The translations under genes and the position numbers were made by a program. Positions 8,127 through 16,773 of a DNA stretch of 64,000 bases are shown here, piece by piece. The notes under the pieces were generated by a model, which ran no database searches, was not told the origin of the DNA, and saw nothing but the letters and a program-made list of their open reading frames with translations. This DNA comes from Pectinatus brassicae (GTDB taxonomy: Bacteria; Bacillota; Negativicutes; Selenomonadales; Selenomonadaceae), in assembly GCF_014201835.1 (NCBI RefSeq), contig NZ_JACHFH010000002.1:1-64000 (forward strand), read 5' to 3'. Each line of letters begins with the position of its first letter. Position 1 is the first letter of the stretch.

Positions 8127-9776
8127 TCAGCGATTTACAATATAGTAGTAATTGCCCTTTGGATGAATTAATTTACCATGATTTTTTATTAAATTTTCTA
8201 TTGTTTTTTCTTTCTTTTTCTCATAGACAATAAAAACTCTTTTATTGCTGTTCCATAAGGAAAGCAACTCATCATCATCAATAAACCAGCCCTTGCCCGA
8301 CGGATGCTCTGAGCCAAATTCAAGTTCACCTAAAAACGATGCTACTACAATACGTTTTTGCAAGTAAAAAGGCAGGCCCTGCACATAATAACCATATGAT
8401 ACAACAATATCATCAGCCTGCAATGTTTGAGCAATATCATCACTTACATACTTGGCTGTTCTTTGCGAAGCTACTGCGCCATGAATAGACTGGAGTCCGC
8501 AGGCAAATAGGAATGCTACCACTGCCAATGCTGCCATTGTACAGCGTATTTGCTTAGTCTTAAACCATACTATGAGTACTCCCACAAGTCCCAGTGACAT
8601 TGATACAAAAATAAGCCAGCCCTTGCGGAAAATCTGTCCAGCACTTAAATAATCAGCATGCACTGAATAAATAATAAGTGCTGCCGTAAAAACAAACCAG
8701 CCCAAGCAGTTAAGCCAAAGCCCATAACTAAGCCATTTCCCCTGCTGTGACGAACGTCTTATTGATGCTGCCAGCAATATGGTCAGCGGTGTAAAACAAG
8801 GCATTATATATGGAACTAATTTAGAATCAGATATTGAATAAAATATAAATATAACAAAGAACCATGCCAGCAACAATATTATATTCCTTTTATCTTCAAT
8901 TGATTCAATTTTACGGATAACACCATTTTTTGACAAAAGTGATGGCAAAAATCCCATCCAAGGAAAAGTGCCCAATATAATCATTGGAATAAAAAACCAA
9001 AAAGGCTGATATCTTTCAGCAAACTTAGTAGCAAAGCGTAAAAAATGTTCTCTGATAAAAAAGAAATAAAAAAAGTCCGGATTAGCCTGACAAACAAGAT
9101 AAAACCATGGTACCGCCATTACAAAGAACAGTAAAATACCCGGCCAATAAAATATTTCTCGTGCTATTGACCATTTTCGAGTAAATACCATATACCAAAA
9201 AATAATTCCCAAGGGCAGTATTATCGAAATGAGTCCCTTGGTCAAAAGTCCCAAGGCCATCGCTGCATAAAAAAGCAGATACCAGCGTCGATTATTGCTG
9301 CATTGAACCTTATAAAAAGCTGTCAAGGACAATGTAATAAACATCGTTATCAGCATATCGAGAATATCTATCGAGCCCACAACAATATGCAGTGTACTCG
9401 TCGCTAAAATCACGCCGGCCAGCAATGCCGTCCGCCCCGTAAACATGAGTCGCGCCAGCCACATTGTGAGAAAGACGTTTATTGTGGCAGCTACAGCTGG
9501 TACAACGCGTGTTGCCCCTTCATTTTCTCCAAAAACTTTCATCGAAGCGGCTGTAAGCCAGTACTGCAATGCAGGCTTTTCAAAATATTCCACCCCATTT
9601 AAATGTGGTGTTATAAAATTGCCAGTAGCCAGCATTTCCCGTGGAATCTCTGCATAACGACCTTCGTCTGGCTCCATTAAAGGGTAATCACCAATATGCA
9701 CAAGATATAAGGCCATGATAGAAATAACAATGGCAATGACTGCCCATTTTTTTTGTCGCACGCTTAAAGTATGCAC
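8127..9776 (-). CDS. arnT: ArnT, lipid A 4-amino-4-deoxy-L-arabinose transferase
   Basis: A 549-residue integral membrane GT-C glycosyltransferase (PMT family) that transfers L-Ara4N from undecaprenyl phosphate to lipid A on the periplasmic side, lowering negative charge and reducing polymyxin binding. The first periplasmic loop carries the catalytic EPDEGRYAEIPREML block at about residues 35-49 and FEKPALQYW at about 66-74. About ten to twelve hydrophobic helices follow, then a soluble C-terminal domain. GTG start with AGGAGG five bases upstream. As first gene of the operon, its order (T-B-C-A-A-D) differs from the enterobacterial arnBCADTEF. Confidence 0.93.
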   Translation of the reverse strand: MHTLSVRQKKWAVIAIVISIMALYLVHIGDYPLMEPDEGRYAEIPREMLATGNFITPHLNGVEYFEKPALQYWLTAASMKVFGENEGATRVVPAVAATINVFLTMWLARLMFTGRTALLAGVILATSTLHIVVGSIDILDMLITMFITLSLTAFYKVQCSNNRRWYLLFYAAMALGLLTKGLISIILPLGIIFWYMVFTRKWSIAREIFYWPGILLFFVMAVPWFYLVCQANPDFFYFFFIREHFLRFATKFAERYQPFWFFIPMIILGTFPWMGFLPSLLSKNGVIRKIESIEDKRNIILLLAWFFVIFIFYSISDSKLVPYIMPCFTPLTILLAASIRRSSQQGKWLSYGLWLNCLGWFVFTAALIIYSVHADYLSAGQIFRKGWLIFVSMSLGLVGVLIVWFKTKQIRCTMAALAVVAFLFACGLQSIHGAVASQRTAKYVSDDIAQTLQADDIVVSYGYYVQGLPFYLQKRIVVASFLGELEFGSEHPSGKGWFIDDDELLSLWNSNKRVFIVYEKKKEKTIENLIKNHGKLIHPKGNYYYIVNR

Positions 9777-9930
9777 AATATCCTCCTTTTAATACATAGC
9801 TAAAATTATTATATCATCATACTGCTTTTTCGCAAGACAATGATTATCACACATTACTCACGGTAAATATTCTAACGAAAAAAAATGAAATTATTATGAT
9901 AAATTTATCTTCATTTTCGCAATAATAATT

Positions 9931-9948
9931 TTTCAGATAAATTTCAGA
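9931..9948 (+). promoter_or_regulatory. Direct repeat resembling an OmpR-family operator
   Basis: TTTCAGA occurs at 9931-9937 and again at 9942-9948, an 11-bp period (one helical turn), the arrangement bound by OmpR/PhoB/PmrA-type response regulators. It lies about 47 bp upstream of uppP, in the divergent region shared with arnT, and an OmpR-type regulator is encoded 1 kb away. Binding is inferred only. Confidence 0.35.
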
Positions 9949-9994
9949 CCAATAATCTAGAATTATGGCATAACAATCTAGGAGGAATATTAGC

Positions 9995-10816
9995 TTGGAC
10001 ATTCTTATTATAATAAAAGCCGTTATTTTAGGCATCGTCGAAGGTCTTACCGAGTGGCTGCCAATCAGCAGTACCGGACATATGATCTTGGTCAATGAAT
10101 TTATTCATATGCCTGTAGATACAAAATTCATGGATATGTTTCTTGTTGTAATTCAACTGGGTGCTATTTTATCCGTTGTAACAATGAATTTTACTAAATT
10201 AAACCCGTTTTCTGACCACAAAAAACTTTTTGAAAGAAAAGAAACATTTTCCCTGTGGGGCAAGGTTATTTTCGCCTGCATTCCGGCTGGAATAATTGGT
10301 TTGCTTTTTAATAAATACATGGAAGAACATTTTATGAATGCCCATGTCGTGGCCTTTACCCTTATTATTTATGGTATATTATTTATTGTCGTTGAAAACT
10401 ACAACAGCAACCGCCAGCCACGCATAAACACTCTAGCCGAGCTTGATTATAAAACAGCTTTTATTATCGGCCTTTTTCAGGTTTTAGCCCTTGTTCCCGG
10501 CACTTCCCGCTCTGGCGCAACAATTCTCGGTGGACTTTTATTTGGTGTATCCCGCTACATTGCTGCTGAATTTACTTTCTTTTTGGCAATTCCTATCATG
10601 TTTGGCGCCAGCTTGCTAAAATTAATCAAATTTGGTTTTAATTACACCGGCAACGAAATCATTATTTTATTGGTAGGCATGATTATTGCTTATATTGTAT
10701 CAATAATTTCAATTAAATTTTTACTACGTTATATCAGAAACAATGATTTTAAAGTCTTCGGCTGGTATCGAATTATCTTAGGCATCATTATTCTTGCTTA
10801 TTTTCTGCTGCAATAG
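9995..10816 (+). CDS. uppP: Undecaprenyl-diphosphatase UppP/BacA
   Basis: A 273-residue polytopic membrane phosphatase that recycles undecaprenyl pyrophosphate to undecaprenyl phosphate, the carrier for peptidoglycan, O-antigen and, here, Ara4N. Both family signatures are present: EGLTEWLPISSTGH at residues 14-27 and LVPGTSRSGATILGG near 165-180. The start is TTG with a strong AGGAGG upstream. It is divergent from arnT with a roughly 220-bp shared control region, so carrier supply and its use for lipid A modification may be co-regulated. A terminator follows. Confidence 0.95.
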   Translation: MDILIIIKAVILGIVEGLTEWLPISSTGHMILVNEFIHMPVDTKFMDMFLVVIQLGAILSVVTMNFTKLNPFSDHKKLFERKETFSLWGKVIFACIPAGIIGLLFNKYMEEHFMNAHVVAFTLIIYGILFIVVENYNSNRQPRINTLAELDYKTAFIIGLFQVLALVPGTSRSGATILGGLLFGVSRYIAAEFTFFLAIPIMFGASLLKLIKFGFNYTGNEIIILLVGMIIAYIVSIISIKFLLRYIRNNDFKVFGWYRIILGIIILAYFLLQ

Positions 10817-10837
10817 TAAGTTATATTATAACCATGT

Positions 10838-10870
10838 GGCTGGTCATCATTTGACCGGCTTTTATTTTTA
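10838..10870 (+). terminator. Terminator after uppP
   Basis: GGCTGGTCA, loop TCAT, TTGACCGGC, then TTTTATTTTTA. It separates uppP from the two-component genes. Confidence 0.8.
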
Positions 10871-10929
10871 TCATGCCTATTATAAAATAACTATAGATAT
10901 ACCGATATTTGAAAATGTGAGGTTATTTC

Positions 10930-11604
10930 ATGAAAATCTTATTGGCTGAAGATGACAGTAAGCTGTCAAAAATGCTTGTGTATTTATTGAAAAAAGAAAT
11001 GCATAGTGTCGATGCTGTCGATAATGGCAATGATGCCATCGAATATATAAAGCTTACCGATTACGATGTAGTTTTATTAGACTGGATGATGCCGCAAAAA
11101 AGCGGTATTGATGTCTGCAAATATATCCGCAGCCATGATAACAATTGCGGTATTTTGCTCTTAACAGCAAAAGACACCCTTGATGATAAGATTTTAGGAC
11201 TCGACAGCGGTGCTGATGATTATATTGTAAAGCCATTTGAAATTCTTGAACTATTAGCCCGTATACGTGCTATTAAAAGACGTCAGCCCAAAGCTTTTGT
11301 ATCAGACATTATTGATTTAAATAATGGCTTATCAATAAACAAAACTACATTCACCGCAGCTTATAAAAATTCCGATTTATCACTAACCAAACGTGAATAC
11401 CAGCTTTTAGAGCTTTTAATTGAAAACAAAAATATTACAATGCCGCGTGCGCAGATAATTGATTATATTTGGAATACCGAAGACAGTATATCTTCTAATG
11501 CACTTGATGCCTTAATAAAGTTATTGCGCAAAAAACTAACCGACGCTGGCAGTTCTAATATTATTAAAACCATCCATGGCATTGGCTATAGAATTGAGGA
11601 TTAG
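10930..11604 (+). CDS. OmpR-family response regulator
   Basis: A 224-residue two-domain response regulator. The receiver domain has the acidic pair in AEDDSK, the phosphoacceptor D51 in LLDWMMP, the T in LLLTAKD and K101 in VKPFE. The C-terminal winged helix shows the SLTKREYQLLELLI block and the recognition part around NALDALIKLLRKKL, ending with IKTIHGIGYRIED. It is translated 2 bp ahead of its sensor kinase. Its position next to arn and uppP suggests a PmrA-like role in envelope stress, but the targets are not shown by sequence. Confidence 0.93.
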   Translation: MKILLAEDDSKLSKMLVYLLKKEMHSVDAVDNGNDAIEYIKLTDYDVVLLDWMMPQKSGIDVCKYIRSHDNNCGILLLTAKDTLDDKILGLDSGADDYIVKPFEILELLARIRAIKRRQPKAFVSDIIDLNNGLSINKTTFTAAYKNSDLSLTKREYQLLELLIENKNITMPRAQIIDYIWNTEDSISSNALDALIKLLRKKLTDAGSSNIIKTIHGIGYRIED

Positions 11605-11606
11605 CT

Positions 11607-12902
11607 ATGAAAATCTTCTCCCAGTTTCGTGAAAAATTAATCTATAGGTATGTTAAACTCACTGGCATATTAATTTTTATTATGATGCTGCTTATTTTTG
11701 GATTTATGGCTTCATCAGTACAGCACAATATCATCAGCAAAGTCAACTTATTGGCAACCGAAGAGGCTGAAGAACTAAGCTATATTCTAAATGATAAGCA
11801 CCCTTATTTAAAATCTGAACCAACCAGCGACGAAAGTAAAAAATATTTAAATAATATTTTTTACTATATGTATGATGCCCATGGCAAGTTACTGCATAAT
11901 TCCAATCACATCGATTGGAGCAAAGAATCTGTGCACGGTATTATTGCTGCCAATAATCTTGCCAGTGGCGAAACTATTATTAAATCTGTATTTACCAGTA
12001 AGGATGATTTTCGTTTTTATGCCATCTCCCAGGAAAGTATTTATAACAACAATATTTATATGGGAAAAGTTTATGTAGGTATCGATATCAGCAAAGATTT
12101 TATGTTTTTAGGACGGCTATTTCTTTGGATAATGATTTTATTATTGATTTCCCTATTGATCGTTTACAAAGCCGGTAAATATATGGCTAACAGCGCCATG
12201 CAGCCAATTATTGAATCCTTCGAAAAACAAATGCTGTTTGCCGCCAATGCATCTCATGAACTGCGCACACCGCTTAGCGTATTGCTATCTGGTATAGATA
12301 TACTACAAAACGATAAGGAAAATAGATTAACTGATTTTTCCAACGAGATTGTCGGTGATATGCGCCTTGAAGTCTTAAAAATGAAAACACTGGTCAGTAA
12401 TTTATTATTGCTGGCTCGCTGTGATAACAGCGCCATGACTGTAAACAAAGAAAAGATACCTTTAAATCCCTTCTTAAGAGATATAAGCAATATTTTTACT
12501 TCATTGTCAGCAGATAACCATATCACCTTATCTTATGAGAACAATGTACCTGACAGCTTTGTTTATGTTGACAGTAATCATTTTAAGCAAATCATGACTA
12601 TTCTTTTGGACAATGCGATTAAATATACGCCAAAGTACGGAAAAATAAGCATTAATGTTTTCTCCAAAAGCGATGCATTAGCAATAAGCGTTACTAACAC
12701 GGGTATCGGTATTCCCACTAAAGACTTACCACATATATTCAATCGTTTTTACCGTTCTGATAATGCCAGCAAATATGAGGGCACCGGCTTAGGTTTATCT
12801 ATCGCTAAATCTCTTACAGAAAAAAATCATGGTCTGTTAACTGTTGATAGTAAAGAAAACATTCTGACTTGTTTCACATTATATCTTCCTAGCAAAGATT
12901 AA
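11607..12902 (+). CDS. Sensor histidine kinase
   Basis: A 431-residue membrane sensor kinase partnered with the preceding regulator. One N-terminal helix (about 18-38) and a second near 167-190 flank a periplasmic sensor of about 130 residues without a recognisable fold. The H-box is ASHELRTPLSVL with phosphorylated H217, followed by the N-box DNAIKYTP, the G1 box NTGIGIP, the F-box FNRFYRSD and the G2 box EGTGLGLSIAKS. The overall build is like PmrB/QseC-type kinases. The periplasmic loop is acidic, with runs such as TEEAEEL and EPTSDESKK, as in cation- or peptide-sensing kinases; that reading is speculative. Confidence 0.92.
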   Translation: MKIFSQFREKLIYRYVKLTGILIFIMMLLIFGFMASSVQHNIISKVNLLATEEAEELSYILNDKHPYLKSEPTSDESKKYLNNIFYYMYDAHGKLLHNSNHIDWSKESVHGIIAANNLASGETIIKSVFTSKDDFRFYAISQESIYNNNIYMGKVYVGIDISKDFMFLGRLFLWIMILLLISLLIVYKAGKYMANSAMQPIIESFEKQMLFAANASHELRTPLSVLLSGIDILQNDKENRLTDFSNEIVGDMRLEVLKMKTLVSNLLLLARCDNSAMTVNKEKIPLNPFLRDISNIFTSLSADNHITLSYENNVPDSFVYVDSNHFKQIMTILLDNAIKYTPKYGKISINVFSKSDALAISVTNTGIGIPTKDLPHIFNRFYRSDNASKYEGTGLGLSIAKSLTEKNHGLLTVDSKENILTCFTLYLPSKD

Positions 12903-13047
12903 GTAGTAACTTTAAAAAGATATTTTATAAATTTGTTTACATTCAAGTCGATACAGGTTATCATATTATAGTATTGATAAATTATAGTTTGTACTTTTAA
13001 TCATATATTATGTGCTTTTAATTTATTATACAAAACTATATTATGTT

Positions 13048-13086
13048 CTGTTTTTTTAGTAAAATATCATGATATCTAAAAAACAG
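13048..13086. promoter_or_regulatory. Nested inverted repeat upstream of OPT transporter
   Basis: CTGTTTTTTTAG (13048-13059) pairs with CTAAAAAACAG (13076-13086), and between them lies the perfect 12-bp palindrome ATATCATGATAT (13064-13075). It is about 95 bp upstream of the OPT start. No T-run follows, so an operator or structured leader is more likely than a terminator. The rest of the 12903-13179 gap is AT-rich with nothing else recognisable. Confidence 0.45.
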
Positions 13087-13179
13087 GCATTTAAAACTAT
13101 TGTTTTGTTTTATTTTTAACTGTAACTCTGTACACCATTATGAATGGACAATAGTCAAATTTATATTAGGAGGATTCTT

Positions 13180-15228
13180 ATGAAAGAATCAGTTGATGTT
13201 ATGGCTCATAAGGTTAATCTACCTGAGCTGACCTTTCGCGGTATGCTGTTAGGCATGATTCTGACAGGTATTTTTACTGCTTCAAATGTGTATTTAGGAT
13301 TGAAGGTAGGCCTCACCTTTTCTTCCTCTATTCCCGCTGCTGTTATTTCCATGGCAGTTTTACGCATGTTTTCCAACTCTAATATCTTAGAAAACAATAT
13401 GGTACAAACCCAGGTATCTGTTGCTGGTACCTTATCTGCAGTTATTTTTATTATTCCTGGCTTATTAATGAGCGGTTACTGGGCAGAATTTCCACTTTGG
13501 CAGACATTTATGCTTTGTCTGTGTGGTGGAGCACTAGGCGTATTATTTACCATACCACTGCGTCGTGCTATGGTTGTTCATAGTGATCTTACTTATCCTG
13601 AAGGTCGTGCTGCAGCCGAAATATTAAAAGCCGGCAGTGCTTCCCATGATAAAAATTCTGCTGAAGCTGATAATCAGGACAACGGTCTTAAAGAAATTGG
13701 TATTGGTGGTGCTCTAGCAGCTATTGTCAGTCTGTGTACTGCTGGTTTTCGTATCTTATCCGGTGAAGTAAGCTGGGCCTTTTCGATCGGCAAAGCAGTA
13801 TTTAGCGCCACCTTAGGTCTTTCTTTGGCACTTTTTGGTGCCGGTTACTTAATCGGTCTTGCTGGCGGTATCGCCATGCTCATAGGCATGATTTTAGCCT
13901 GGGGGGTTTTTACGCCATATTTCACAACGCTGATCAGTCCTAAAGAAGGCATGGATTTAGTAAGTTTTGCTTCTTCCGTTTGGGCTTCTAAAGTTCGCTT
14001 TATTGGTACTGGAACAATCGGTATTGCTGCTTTATGGACCTTGTTGACACTTTTAAAACCAGTTATTTCCGGTATGAAGGAATTAATGCAAAGCTCTGGC
14101 AGTACTGAAAAAACTTTGCACCGCATGGATACTGACCTCTCACCTAAAGCTATGGGAATTTTATTATTATTAATAGTTATCGGTATGGCCGTTACTATTT
14201 ATGCCTTTATTGCCCAAGCCGGTTTCACTGGTGCAACTTTGTGGTGTTTTACTATTGCCGGCACAATCGTCGTGCTCATAATCGGCTTTTTAGTTGCTGC
14301 AGCCTGCGGCTATATGGCCGGACTTGTAGGTTCGTCGTCGAGTCCTATTTCCGGTATTGGTCTTCTCGGTATTATCATTACTTCAATAATTGTCTTATTA
14401 ATTGGTACCTCACAAAATATTTTTGCTGATCCGTTAGGTAAAAAATTTGCTATTGCTTTTGCTATTTTTGTTACAAGTTTAATTTTTGCTACAGCAACTA
14501 TTTCTAACGATAATTTACAGGATTTAAAAACAGGCCAGTTAGTTGGTGCAACCCCTTGGAAACAACAGGTTGCTTTACTGATAGGCTGTGTATTTGGTGC
14601 TGCTATTATCGCACCAATCTTAAATCTTTTATATCAGGCTTATGGTTTTGCTGGCGCTATGCCTCGTACCGGTATGGACTTATCCCAAGCCATGGCTGCA
14701 CCTCAGGCCAATTTGATGACTACAATTGCCCAAGGTATTTTTAATCATAATGTTGACTGGACACTTATCGGCACAGGTGTTGTACTAGGGATTGTTGTAA
14801 TAATCATTGATGTAATACTCAAGCGAGTTAATCCGTCTTTATCATTACCACCGCTTGCTGTAGGCATGGGCATATATCTGCCGCCAGCCGCTGATGAGCC
14901 ACTAGTAGTTGGTGCTGTTGTTGCTTATTTTGTTCATAAATATCTCAAAAAACGCGCCGAACAAAAAAATGTTGCTGATGTTAAAAAAGATGTAGAAAAG
15001 CATGAACGTCGCGGTGTTCTTTTTGCTTCCGGCTTGATTGTCGGTGAAAGTCTTATGGGCGTAATTGTTGCTGGTATTATTGTAATGTCTGTAACCTCAG
15101 GCGGCAGTGGCAATCCATTAGCTCTTGTCGGTGATAATTTCGAGCACAGTGCTCAACTATTAGGTTTTGCTGTTTGTATATTAGCAATGATTTATTTTGT
15201 CCGCCGCATAATAGCTGAAAAGAAATAA
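13180..15228 (+). CDS. OPT family oligopeptide/metal-chelate transporter
   Basis: A 682-residue polytopic membrane protein of the OPT superfamily (EspB/YPH-type bacterial branch), with about 14-16 hydrophobic segments. Near the N-terminus it has the family block ELTFRGMLLGMILTGIFTASNVYLGLK. Other typical parts are the TYPEGRAAAEILKAG segment, GLVGSSSSPISGIGLL, and NDNLQDLKTGQLVGATPWKQQ. Bacterial members are proton-coupled importers of small peptides or amino acids; the substrate here is unknown. The start at 13180 has a perfect AGGAGG; the frame is open 12 codons further upstream without one. It is monocistronic with its own terminator. Confidence 0.93.
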   Translation: MKESVDVMAHKVNLPELTFRGMLLGMILTGIFTASNVYLGLKVGLTFSSSIPAAVISMAVLRMFSNSNILENNMVQTQVSVAGTLSAVIFIIPGLLMSGYWAEFPLWQTFMLCLCGGALGVLFTIPLRRAMVVHSDLTYPEGRAAAEILKAGSASHDKNSAEADNQDNGLKEIGIGGALAAIVSLCTAGFRILSGEVSWAFSIGKAVFSATLGLSLALFGAGYLIGLAGGIAMLIGMILAWGVFTPYFTTLISPKEGMDLVSFASSVWASKVRFIGTGTIGIAALWTLLTLLKPVISGMKELMQSSGSTEKTLHRMDTDLSPKAMGILLLLIVIGMAVTIYAFIAQAGFTGATLWCFTIAGTIVVLIIGFLVAAACGYMAGLVGSSSSPISGIGLLGIIITSIIVLLIGTSQNIFADPLGKKFAIAFAIFVTSLIFATATISNDNLQDLKTGQLVGATPWKQQVALLIGCVFGAAIIAPILNLLYQAYGFAGAMPRTGMDLSQAMAAPQANLMTTIAQGIFNHNVDWTLIGTGVVLGIVVIIIDVILKRVNPSLSLPPLAVGMGIYLPPAADEPLVVGAVVAYFVHKYLKKRAEQKNVADVKKDVEKHERRGVLFASGLIVGESLMGVIVAGIIVMSVTSGGSGNPLALVGDNFEHSAQLLGFAVCILAMIYFVRRIIAEKK

Positions 15229-15253
15229 TTTTTCTCTTTAAATATCTTTATAG

Positions 15254-15309
15254 CACCTGCCGCAAAACAGCTATCAATCATCATTCTGTTTTTGCGGCAG
15301 GTGTTTTTC
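15254..15309 (+). terminator. Terminator after OPT transporter
   Basis: CACCTGCCGCAAAACAG and CTGTTTTTGCGGCAGGTG form a long stem with a 14-base loop, followed by TTTTTCG. Confidence 0.88.
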
Positions 15310-15403
15310 GTATACTTTCGTCAATAACTTGCAGAAGACCTATTTTTTGCGTAAAATATAGCAAGATGGATTGAATTTAAATTTGCAATTGACGAGGTAT
15401 ATA

Positions 15404-15853
15404 ATGTATAGTTTAAAAACTGCAGATTCAGCTGCTTTATGGGAAACTGCCGCCAATCTTATCCATGAATTAGCTGAATATGAAAATCTTACCGATGTTT
15501 GTAAAAGTACTACTGACGATATAAAAAATCTGTTTAAGGAAAATCTCCTGCAGGCTGTAATTGCTTTTGATGCTAATGATAAGCCTGCCGGTTTACTGAC
15601 GTATTTTTATATGGTTTCAACCTTTTATGGTAAAAAAATTGCTTATATGGATGATTTATTTTTACGGGAAGAACATCGCCATAAAGGACTTGGCAAACAA
15701 TTACTGCATAAATTCGAGCAAATTGCTTATGACAATAATTGCTGCAAGCTTGAATGGAAATGCCTGACTTGGAATAAACCGGCCCAGGGATTTTATGAGT
15801 CATTTGGCGGACAAAAAGACAATGAAAATATGACTTACTTTAAAATTTTATAA
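15404..15853 (+). CDS. GNAT family N-acetyltransferase
   Basis: A 149-residue GNAT protein. The acetyl-CoA binding motif is EEHRHKGLGKQLLHKFEQIA at about residues 86-105, preceded by the KIAYMDDLFL beta-strand and followed by LEWKCLTWNKPAQGFYESFGG, as in diamine or small-molecule acetyltransferases (spermidine/thialysine acetyltransferase-like). The ATG at 15404 follows GAGG; an upstream TTG at 15371 has no ribosome binding site. It heads a tightly spaced run of five genes. The acceptor substrate is not identifiable. Confidence 0.86.
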   Translation: MYSLKTADSAALWETAANLIHELAEYENLTDVCKSTTDDIKNLFKENLLQAVIAFDANDKPAGLLTYFYMVSTFYGKKIAYMDDLFLREEHRHKGLGKQLLHKFEQIAYDNNCCKLEWKCLTWNKPAQGFYESFGGQKDNENMTYFKIL

Positions 15854-15870
15854 TTTGAGGAGAATATCTA

Positions 15871-16338
15871 TTGAAATGGGTAAACCATATGATGGTAACA
15901 GGCGCCATAGTATATGCGGCTACAGCTGACCCCCTACTGGCAGTTTACAGCATTGCCGGCAGTGTCCTGCCCGACCGTTTAGAAGGAAAACCACCCAAAA
16001 ACAAAAAAGCCTATTGGCAGTGGCGGCAAAAGCACCGTACCTGGACACATTGGACTGTGCCTTATCTTACGATAATAGCAGTCATCTTGTTATTACATCA
16101 TTTAGCCATAATTTCTCCTGCATTTTGGCCTATAGCGACTATTGCCTTATTTTTTACCCTTGGGGCATTATTACATATTATTGAAGACTCCCTGTGCGGC
16201 AAAGTTCCCCTTATTTCCTACAATAAGAAAATTGGTATAAAACTTTTTACGGTAAACAGTCTTGGCGAATATTTTTTTGCTGTTTCACTGACATTGTTCC
16301 TGTTATTTTACCAATTCCAACAGTATTTTGATAAATAA
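15871..16338 (+). CDS. YdjM-like membrane-bound metal-dependent hydrolase (DUF457)
   Basis: A 155-residue membrane protein with about four helices. It carries the YdjM/DUF457 pattern: N-terminal NHMMVTGAI, an aspartate-containing GSVLPDRLEGK near residue 30, the HRTWTHW cluster at about 55-61, and HIIEDSLCGKVPL at about 107-120. These His and Asp residues are presumed metal ligands. Start is TTG with GAGGAG upstream, 17 bp after the acetyltransferase. The family has no firmly assigned reaction; YdjM of E. coli is LexA-regulated. No SOS box was seen here. Confidence 0.82.
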   Translation: MKWVNHMMVTGAIVYAATADPLLAVYSIAGSVLPDRLEGKPPKNKKAYWQWRQKHRTWTHWTVPYLTIIAVILLLHHLAIISPAFWPIATIALFFTLGALLHIIEDSLCGKVPLISYNKKIGIKLFTVNSLGEYFFAVSLTLFLLFYQFQQYFDK

Positions 16339-16363
16339 ATTTTTATATAGAAGGTAACTCATT

Positions 16364-16726
16364 ATGAATTTCATATTAATTTTAACCGGCGTAATTTTAA
16401 ATGCCATTGCCCAGCTCGTATTAAAAAAAGGTATGTCCATTATCGGCTCAGTCCAAGTAGATTTATCTTCAATTATGTCTATGCTGCTTAAAGCATCGAC
16501 TAATATTTATATTTATCTTGGTTTATTATGCTATGTCTTGAGTTTTTTTGTTTGGCTCATGGTTCTGTCACGTACTGAAGTCAGCTATGCCTATCCATTT
16601 TTAAGTATTGGCTATATAATAGCTGCCTTTGTCGGCTATTTTTATTTTGGCGAAAGCATGACCTTATATAAAGTCGGTGGAATTGCACTTATTTGTGCTG
16701 GTGTTTTTCTTTTATATCGTTCTTAA
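16364..16726 (+). CDS. Small DMT-family membrane protein, ArnE/ArnF-like flippase candidate
   Basis: A 120-residue, four-helix protein of the EmrE/DMT superfamily. The blocks NAIAQLVLKKGM (helix 1) and VLSRTEVSYAYPFLSIGYI (helix 3) resemble ArnE and ArnF, whose equivalent is the VAYP-LSLNFV region; the length also fits (ArnE 111, ArnF 128 residues). ArnE/F are the subunits proposed to flip Und-P-Ara4N across the inner membrane, and the arn operon 7 kb upstream lacks both. The pairing is inferred. An alternative is a generic SMR-type exporter. It sits 25 bp after the YdjM-like gene. Confidence 0.75.
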   Translation: MNFILILTGVILNAIAQLVLKKGMSIIGSVQVDLSSIMSMLLKASTNIYIYLGLLCYVLSFFVWLMVLSRTEVSYAYPFLSIGYIIAAFVGYFYFGESMTLYKVGGIALICAGVFLLYRS

Positions 16727-16773
16727 GCCACAGAGATAACTTATGTAAGTATCTATTTAGATAGGACTTTTCT

